In this document: positions 58,578-64,000 of the stretch, one piece after another
Layout of the letters: every line of letters starts with the position of its first letter
Position numbering within the stretch: the first letter of the stretch is position 1
Source: JBOFDK01 sp051656485
GTDB taxonomy: Bacteria > Bacillota > Clostridia > Lachnospirales > Cellulosilyticaceae
NCBI GenBank assembly: GCA_051656485.1
Contig: JBOGBZ010000147.1
Location: 1 to 64,000, forward strand
Reading direction: 5' to 3'
DNA length: 64,000 bases
The notes under the pieces: generated by a model
Seen by the model: the letters and a program-made list of their open reading frames with translations, nothing else
What the model was told of the DNA's origin: nothing
The model's database searches: none
Program-made: the position numbers and the translations under genes

Positions 58578-58622
58578 TAGACGTAAAGGTAGGATTAGTG
58601 TACAATAAGAACAAATGTTCTT
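58578..58622 (+). promoter_or_regulatory. ruvAB promoter with perfect SOS (LexA) box
   Basis: TAGACG (58578-58583), 17 bases, TACAAT (58601-58606), and immediately downstream the palindrome AAGAACAAATGTTCTT (58607-58622). It contains GAAC-N4-GTTC, the full Firmicute LexA core, lying over the expected transcription start. SOS control of ruvAB is well known in other bacteria. Confidence 0.85.
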
Positions 58623-58638
58623 GGTAGAAGGAGTTAAT

Positions 58639-59238
58639 ATGATCGCATATTTAAATGGACAGATTGTAAGTATCGAAGAAAGTAGTGTCATTATAGAAGT
58701 AGGCAATATTGGTTATGAAGTTTTTATGCCGTACACACATGGTTTAGCACCAGCAACTATTGGTGAAAGTGTAAGGGTTTACGTGTTTGAACATATAAAA
58801 GAAGATGCCTATGATCTTTATGGATTTATTAATAAAGTACAGAAAAACCTTTTTAAAAAGCTTATTAGTGTCAATGGCATTGGCCCTAAAAGTGCTTTGC
58901 AAATTTTAAATATGTATCCAGATGATGAACTGATGCAGATTATTTTAAATGCAGATAGTAAAGCCCTTAGCAAAGTAAGTGGCATCGGCCCTAAAACGGC
59001 ACAGCGTGTCATACTGGAACTTAAAGATAGTATGAGTAAAATGGTAAGCGTCGACTTAGATGCACTTACTTTTGGACTTGCACCAGAAAAAGAAGACCAT
59101 CAAGAAGAAGCTATTGAAGCACTCGGTGCTTTAGGCTATCAACAAGCAGAAGCCAGAAAAGCTGTGAAAGCAATCTTTGATTATGAGGATGATACAGAGA
59201 CTTTAATCAAAAAAGCACTTCAGCTCTTAATGGGTTAA
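58639..59238 (+). CDS. ruvA: Holliday junction DNA helicase subunit RuvA
   Basis: 199 residues from the ATG at 58639 after AGAAGGAG. Binds four-way junctions. OB domain (MIAYLNGQIVSIEESSVIIE), two helix-hairpin-helix motifs (ISVNGIGPKSALQILN, VSGIGPKTAQRVILELKD) and the C-terminal RuvB-binding domain (IEALGALGYQQAEARKAVKA). First gene of the SOS-regulated unit. Confidence 0.96.
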   Translation: MIAYLNGQIVSIEESSVIIEVGNIGYEVFMPYTHGLAPATIGESVRVYVFEHIKEDAYDLYGFINKVQKNLFKKLISVNGIGPKSALQILNMYPDDELMQIILNADSKALSKVSGIGPKTAQRVILELKDSMSKMVSVDLDALTFGLAPEKEDHQEEAIEALGALGYQQAEARKAVKAIFDYEDDTETLIKKALQLLMG

Positions 59239-59253
59239 GAAGGGAGGATTTAA

Positions 59254-60249
59254 GTGGGAAAGCGTATTGTTTCAGCAGATTTGCAATTAGAAGATTATGA
59301 AATAGAAGCAAGTATAAGACCTCTTACGTTGGCAGAATACGTGGGGCAAAGCAAGATTAAAGAAGCGATGAGTATTTTTATTCAAGCGGCGAAAATGCGC
59401 GGTGAAAGTCTTGACCATGTGCTACTTTACGGACCACCAGGGCTTGGGAAAACCACCCTTGCTGGGGTAATCGCCAATGAAATGGGTGTAAAGCTTAAGG
59501 TAACTTCAGGACCAGCCATTGAAAAGCCAGGGGATATCGCAGCCATACTTAATAATTTACAGCCAGGCGATATTCTGTTTATCGATGAGATTCATCGTAT
59601 GCCAAAGCATATCGAAGAAGTACTGTATTCAGCGATGGAGGACTTTGCCATCGATATTGTGGTGGGGAAAGGGCCTACAGCAAAATCCATTCGTCTGACG
59701 TTGCCGACCTTTACTTTAGTAGGTGCAACCACCCGTGCAGGGATGCTTAGTTCACCTCTTAGAGACCGCTTTGGGATTATGCAACGTTTGGAGTATTATA
59801 CCTTAGAAGAATTAACACAGATTATTTGTCGTACCTCACGCCTTTTAAAGACAGATATTTTACCAGAAGGGGCACAAGCACTTGCAAAATGCGCTAGAGG
59901 AACGCCACGACTTGCCAATAGACTTTTAAAGCGTGTAAGAGACATTGCCCTTATCAAGTATAAAGAGACTATAGATGAAGAGACGGCAGCCAGTGCACTG
60001 AAGCTTTTACAGATTGACACCAATGGCTTAGATGAGTTAGACAGACGCTTATTACTAACCATTGCGACCCATTTCAAGGGGGGACCAGTAGGTCTAGAGA
60101 CACTAGCAGCCACACTGGGCGAAGAAAAGGATACTTTAGAAGATGTGTATGAGCCATTTCTTATGCAGCAAGGGTTACTGCAACGTACCCCAAGAGGGCG
60201 TATGCTGACACCTAGTGCATGGGATGTGCTAGAAATTGCTGCACCGTAG
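59254..60249 (+). CDS. ruvB: Holliday junction branch migration ATPase RuvB
   Basis: 331 residues from GTG after GGGAGGATTTAA. AAA+ motor: Walker A GPPGLGKTT (from G60), Walker B ILFIDEIHRM, sensor TLVGATTRAGMLSSPLRDRF, and the C-terminal winged helix (GPVGLETLAATLGEEKDTLE; QGLLQRTPRGRMLTPSAW). Full length. Confidence 0.97.
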   Translation: MGKRIVSADLQLEDYEIEASIRPLTLAEYVGQSKIKEAMSIFIQAAKMRGESLDHVLLYGPPGLGKTTLAGVIANEMGVKLKVTSGPAIEKPGDIAAILNNLQPGDILFIDEIHRMPKHIEEVLYSAMEDFAIDIVVGKGPTAKSIRLTLPTFTLVGATTRAGMLSSPLRDRFGIMQRLEYYTLEELTQIICRTSRLLKTDILPEGAQALAKCARGTPRLANRLLKRVRDIALIKYKETIDEETAASALKLLQIDTNGLDELDRRLLLTIATHFKGGPVGLETLAATLGEEKDTLEDVYEPFLMQQGLLQRTPRGRMLTPSAWDVLEIAAP

Positions 60250-60266
60250 TTTTTTCTAGGAAGCTA

Positions 60267-60275
60267 TGCTATAAT
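60267..60275 (+). promoter_or_regulatory. Extended -10 promoter of zapA
   Basis: TGCTATAAT (TGn plus perfect TATAAT) about 40 bases before the zapA start; no good -35, as usual for extended -10 promoters. Confidence 0.55.
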
Positions 60276-60316
60276 GTCATAAAACCTAAAAGACGAGTGG
60301 ATAGAGGGTGACGGGG

Positions 60317-60652
60317 ATGGAAAAAAATAAAATACAAGTAACCATTGGTGGCAATACCTATGCATTACAAGGGACTGAATCAAAAGAACATATACAAAAA
60401 GTAGCCCATCTCATCAATGAACAAATCAAAGGGATTCAAAAGAAAGACTTTAATCATCATTTAAGTAGTTCAGGGGTCCATATGTTAGCAGCCGTTCAGC
60501 TGGCAGATGAGTACCTTAAATTGAAAGAGACATTTGAAGCCTATGAAAAAGAGCTTGAGACATGCAACCACGAGAATATGCTACTGAGAGAGCGTATGGA
60601 TGAAATGGCGCTAGAAATAAGTGACCTAAGGGTTAAGAAACGTTCAACATAG
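60317..60652 (+). CDS. zapA: Cell division protein ZapA
   Basis: 111 residues from the ATG at 60317 (GTG 60308 is less likely). N-terminal beta domain KIQVTIGGNTYALQGTESKE, HIQKVAHLINEQIKGIQ, then a long coiled coil (LADEYLKLKETFEAYEKELE). Bundles FtsZ filaments at the division site. Linked to a U32 gene and an FtsW/RodA gene downstream, an order common in Clostridia. Confidence 0.88.
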   Translation: MEKNKIQVTIGGNTYALQGTESKEHIQKVAHLINEQIKGIQKKDFNHHLSSSGVHMLAAVQLADEYLKLKETFEAYEKELETCNHENMLLRERMDEMALEISDLRVKKRST

Positions 60653-60675
60653 ACATACTAATGGATAAGACTAGT

Positions 60676-60720
60676 GGACAAGCAAAAGGGAAGAGCTATC
60701 TTCCCTTTTGCTACTTGTCC
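60676..60720 (+). other. Long hairpin in the leader of the large U32 gene
   Basis: GGACAAG+CAAAAGGGAAG pairs with CTTCCCTTTTG+CTTGTCC: 18 bp with a 3-base bulge and a 6-base loop. No T-run follows, and the start codon lies 20 bases downstream. Could protect or process the RNA or control translation; partial terminator function is less likely. Confidence 0.6.
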
Positions 60721-60739
60721 AATCAGAAAGGAAAACAAC

Positions 60740-63073
60740 GTGAAGAAGATCGAATTATTAGCACCTGTTGGAAAAATGGAAAATGCATTGGCAGCCATAG
60801 AAAATGGCGCCAACGCTATTTTTGTAGGAGGCAAGGCATTCAATGCCAGACAATATGCAGACAACTTTGAAAGTGATGAACTTGAAAAGATTGTGCATTA
60901 CTGCAAACTAAGAGGTGTAGAAACACATATTACAGTCAATACCTTAATAAAAGAAGCAGAATTACAAGATTTGATGACGTACTTAGGTTACTTAGAAGCC
61001 CTTCAAGTAGATGCGGTCATTGTACAGGACTTTGGCGTGGCAAAGCTCATTAAAGAGCATTTCCCGAACCTCACCATGCATGCAAGTACACAAATGACTG
61101 CCCACAGTCTAGAAGATGTGAAGTTTCTAGAGCAATGTGGCTTTAAACGTGTGGTGCTTTCAAGAGAACTCCAATTAGAAGAGATTCGTTTCATTAAAGC
61201 CAATACCTCAGTAGAGATTGAGAGCTTCGTTCATGGTGCCTTATGTTACTCCTACTCAGGACAGTGCTTACTCAGTAGCTTAATTGGTGGACGTAGTGGC
61301 AATAGAGGACGCTGTGCACAGCCTTGCCGTATGACGTATAGTCTGTATGAAGGTGGAGAACGCATCTTAGAGGAACTCTACTTAATGAGTCCAAAAGACA
61401 TCTGTACCTTATCCATCTTGCCAGAGCTTATAGCCTGTGGGATTGATTCGTTTAAAATCGAAGGACGTATGAAATCACCAGAATACGTGGCATCTGTTAC
61501 GAAGATTTATCGTAAGTACATCGATTTAGCTATCCAAGATCCAGCCCATTATAAAGTAGAGGAAGAAGATTTACACACACTCCAATCGATCTTTAACAGA
61601 GGTGGCTTCTCAGAAGGTTACTACCATCAAAAAGCTGGGAAAACCATGCTTACAGAAAAGACCCCTAAAAACATCGGATTGCATATCGGGCATGTGGTGA
61701 AGTATAACCCTAAAAAGAAATTAGCTACTTTCTATACCAATAAAGAGCTTCATCCAGGCGATGGCCTAGAGATTTGGAATACGAAAAAGCATACAGGTGC
61801 AGGGATTTGTAAAGTCTATCCAAAAGGTGAAGAATTCACGCTTCAAGTAGAAGGATGGGTGGATGAAGGCAGTCCAGTGTATCTCTCTAAAAATCATGAA
61901 CTTCTTAAGAGTCTTAAGAAAACCTATGAAAAATCGGTGCGTAAGCTACCGATAGATGGAAAAGTAGAAGGCTGTATTGGTGAGCCTTTACGTTTCACGC
62001 TTATGTATAAAGAACATCAAGTAACGGTAGAGGGCGAAGTATTACAAGCAGCAGAAAATAAGCCACTGACAGAAGAAGCAGCGACTAAGCAATTAAGTAA
62101 ATTAGGCAGCACGCCTTTTGTCTTTGAAACATTAGAGGTTCTATGGCCAGACAATGCCTATATGAACGTTAGTGGACTGAATGCACTACGCCGTGAAGCA
62201 GTAGAGAGGCTTGAAGTACAATTATGTGCAGTAGGTGACCAGAAGCAGTTGACTTATGAAAAGCCTAACTTCGTTGATAACGCTACAGCAACACAAACAG
62301 TGGCACAAGTGTGTACGATGGCACAATTACAAGCGTGCTTAACAAGTGATGCCATTGATGCGATTTACTGGGAGTGGCAGTATGATGATGAAAAGGCGAA
62401 GGAAGCATTAGCGTATTGTCAAGAGAAGGCGAAGCCACTTTACTTAGTGTTACCAGCCATTATGAAGAATGAAACGTGGCAAAAATACGGTGATGCCCTT
62501 AAGCAATGGGAAGAGACAGCCATAGCAGGTTATGTGGTACGTACTTACGGTGCATTTAGACAAGTAAGCCAGAGTCCAAAAGAGAAAATCATTGATTATA
62601 CATTAAACATCATGAATAATGAAAATACATCACATTGGTTAGCAAAAGGTGCCACAGCCGTGACGCCATCATTAGAGCTTTCAAAAGAAGAATTACTTGC
62701 GTTAGAGGGGCCATTAGAAAAAATCATTTATGGACATATGCCAGTGATGACTACAGAGCAATGTATATTAGGAAACTATGGCAAATGTATGAAGCATAAA
62801 GCCAAGGTAGGGTCTTATACATTAGAAGACCGTAAACAGTGTCAATGGCCGCTCGTAACAGACTGTGTAAGTTGTAAGATGCAAGTGCTTATGGAGAAGC
62901 CACTTTTACTCCATCCACAAAAAGCCATGGCAGAATTACCGATCCCTCGTCATCGACTTGTCTTTACACAAGAAACAAAAGAAGAAGTAGAAGCGGTTTT
63001 ACAGCATTTATATGAAGACGAACCCCTTCAAAAACCAACTCAATTGGGTATCTTTTTCAAGCCCATTGAATAA
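60740..63073 (+). CDS. Large U32 family protein with DUF3656 region (RlhA-like)
   Basis: 777 residues from GTG 60740, seven bases after AAAGGA; the open frame continues upstream through the hairpin but without a ribosome site. N-terminal U32 domain (IELLAPVGKMENALAAIENG, MHASTQMTAHSLEDVKFLEQ, VHGALCYSYSGQCLLSSLIG, GRCAQPCRMTY, DSFKIEGRMKSPEYVASVTK), a beta-barrel/DUF3656-type middle, and a C-terminal second U32-like part with clustered Cys (ILGNYGKCMKHKAKVGSY, CQWPLVTDCVSCKM). RlhA hydroxylates C2501 in 23S rRNA; this related but longer protein may do so or act on tRNA. Confidence 0.88.
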   Translation: MKKIELLAPVGKMENALAAIENGANAIFVGGKAFNARQYADNFESDELEKIVHYCKLRGVETHITVNTLIKEAELQDLMTYLGYLEALQVDAVIVQDFGVAKLIKEHFPNLTMHASTQMTAHSLEDVKFLEQCGFKRVVLSRELQLEEIRFIKANTSVEIESFVHGALCYSYSGQCLLSSLIGGRSGNRGRCAQPCRMTYSLYEGGERILEELYLMSPKDICTLSILPELIACGIDSFKIEGRMKSPEYVASVTKIYRKYIDLAIQDPAHYKVEEEDLHTLQSIFNRGGFSEGYYHQKAGKTMLTEKTPKNIGLHIGHVVKYNPKKKLATFYTNKELHPGDGLEIWNTKKHTGAGICKVYPKGEEFTLQVEGWVDEGSPVYLSKNHELLKSLKKTYEKSVRKLPIDGKVEGCIGEPLRFTLMYKEHQVTVEGEVLQAAENKPLTEEAATKQLSKLGSTPFVFETLEVLWPDNAYMNVSGLNALRREAVERLEVQLCAVGDQKQLTYEKPNFVDNATATQTVAQVCTMAQLQACLTSDAIDAIYWEWQYDDEKAKEALAYCQEKAKPLYLVLPAIMKNETWQKYGDALKQWEETAIAGYVVRTYGAFRQVSQSPKEKIIDYTLNIMNNENTSHWLAKGATAVTPSLELSKEELLALEGPLEKIIYGHMPVMTTEQCILGNYGKCMKHKAKVGSYTLEDRKQCQWPLVTDCVSCKMQVLMEKPLLLHPQKAMAELPIPRHRLVFTQETKEEVEAVLQHLYEDEPLQKPTQLGIFFKPIE

Positions 63074-63087
63074 AAGGAGAGGATAAA

Positions 63088-64000
63088 ATGGCGTATCTGA
63101 ATTTGATGATTTTACTCAGCAGATATATTTTCATAGGGTTTGCGATTGTATTCGTCGTCGTAGCCTTTAGTTTCATGAAGCCATTTATAAGTTATAATTT
63201 AGGCAAAAGCAAACATAAAAATACCTTGCTCTATTTATGTATTAGTTTCTTTCATTTAGGAGCGACGTGTATTCTTATAGGGAAAACCGCAGATCAGATG
63301 GTACAAAAGGAAATACTCCTTAATAGCGTGGTAGTTTTTGGGGTCATTACCGTTACTAGATGGGTGATTATGTGGTTTAAGAGGCAGGATCAACTTGTGT
63401 TATGGCATCTCATCTTCTTCCTAATGGATGTAGGATATATTATGCTTGAGCGATTAGAGCATGGCGAAGCCACAAAACAAGTAGGCTGGATTATTCTAGG
63501 AATCTTAGTAGCACTGGCCTTCCCATACTTATTTAAACCTTTGATTCATCATAAGTATGAGAAACTGTACTTGATAGCGACCTTTATTTTTATAGTGATG
63601 CCATTTATTTGGGGTGAAAAAATCTATGGGGCAATCAACTGGGTACAGATAGGTCCTATAGGGTTTCAACCTTCAGAGTTTGCAAAAATCACGTTTATTA
63701 TGTACCTAGCAAGTGCGCTTCATGATTTTGAAATGAAAGAAAAGCCTTTCAAAACCATTGTACAAATATGTGTGTTGGTAGCAGCACTCATTTTGGGCTT
63801 AGTGATTCAACGTGACTTAGGTGGTGCCATGCTTTACTTCTTAACCTTCCTCATTTTACTTTATGTAGGCACACGGAAGTCATGGCTTTCACTTTTAGGC
63901 TTAGGTGCTGGCGGTTTAGCTGCTATAGCAGGCTATTTCTTATTTGGTCATGTGCGTGTGCGAGTAGAAGCGTGGCTGAATCCTTGGGCAGATATAGAGA
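63088..64000 (+). CDS. FtsW/RodA/SpoVE family glycosyltransferase, 3' end outside window
   Basis: At least 304 residues. Polytopic SEDS protein that polymerises lipid II. Hydrophobic from the start, with the family signatures AINWVQIGPIGFQPSEFAKI, TFIMYLASALHDFEM and IQRDLGGAMLYFLTFLILLY (catalytic Asp region). The N-terminal ~150 residues hold extra spans, as in clostridial FtsW/RodA-like proteins often followed by a penicillin-binding protein gene. AAAGGAGAGGATAAA ribosome site. Confidence 0.92.
   Translation, partial: MAYLNLMILLSRYIFIGFAIVFVVVAFSFMKPFISYNLGKSKHKNTLLYLCISFFHLGATCILIGKTADQMVQKEILLNSVVVFGVITVTRWVIMWFKRQDQLVLWHLIFFLMDVGYIMLERLEHGEATKQVGWIILGILVALAFPYLFKPLIHHKYEKLYLIATFIFIVMPFIWGEKIYGAINWVQIGPIGFQPSEFAKITFIMYLASALHDFEMKEKPFKTIVQICVLVAALILGLVIQRDLGGAMLYFLTFLILLYVGTRKSWLSLLGLGAGGLAAIAGYFLFGHVRVRVEAWLNPWADIE

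Noticed and set aside
60661..60870. 69-codon frame before the large U32 gene
   Set aside because: Starts at the zapA end, crosses the hairpin and runs out of frame into the U32 gene; no ribosome site.

Overview
The window comes from a low-GC, spore-forming Clostridia chromosome, most likely Lachnospirales and Cellulosilyticum-like. The organism call is inferred from sigK, the ruvX/ireB/DUF1292 and mltG/trmR/U32 gene sets, and strong AGGAGG-type ribosome sites; no rRNA or tRNA gene is present to confirm it. It has two halves: an integrated element (1 to about 36.65 kb) and conserved host chromosome (36.8 kb to the end).

Element, left part (1-31.3 kb): a complete-looking contractile-tailed (myovirus-type) prophage. 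A leftward lysogeny module (serine recombinase cut by the window edge, membrane protein, ImmA/IrrE-type peptidase, XRE repressor) faces a rightward early region across a switch with several related palindromic operators. The early region holds a Cro-like protein, YqaJ exonuclease plus RecT annealase, a DnaD-like replication protein with 12-bp iterons inside its gene, RecU, a phage metallopeptidase, YopX and an ArpU-like late regulator. Late genes follow in one direction: terminase, portal-MuF fusion, protease-capsid fusion, connectors, tail terminator, sheath, tube, overlapping chaperone frames, tape measure, baseplate, fibre, lysis cassette (XhlA, two holins, M15 endolysin).

Element, right part (30-36.65 kb): genes not expected in an ordinary prophage. 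A second integrase (tyrosine type) lies between two small XRE repressors. It is followed by an actin-like ParM with a ribbon-helix-helix partner and an upstream inverted-repeat site, a minus-strand structured transcript with a 21-residue hydrophobic peptide, and a three-gene cassette whose sizes, order and topology resemble VirB2 (pilin), VirB3 and VirB4 of type IV secretion. No relaxase, VirB6/8/9/10-like or coupling protein is seen. Together these suggest plasmid-like maintenance plus a minimal secretion-like module attached to a phage; this is the most unusual content of the window.

Host part (36.8-64 kb): mtaB, ireB, ruvX, DUF1292, a Fur-family regulator and RNase J run rightward. sigK and the mltG-trmR-U32 group run leftward. 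Then come an L,D-transpeptidase, M18 aminopeptidase, two cyclophilins, M19 dipeptidase, a metal-binding-tailed DUF1292 protein, a GIY-YIG protein, a K+ channel-like protein, a topoisomerase IV-like pair, proB, DUF896, ruvAB (with a perfect SOS box), zapA, a large U32 protein and the start of an FtsW/RodA-family gene. Many units have recognisable promoters and terminators, noted individually.
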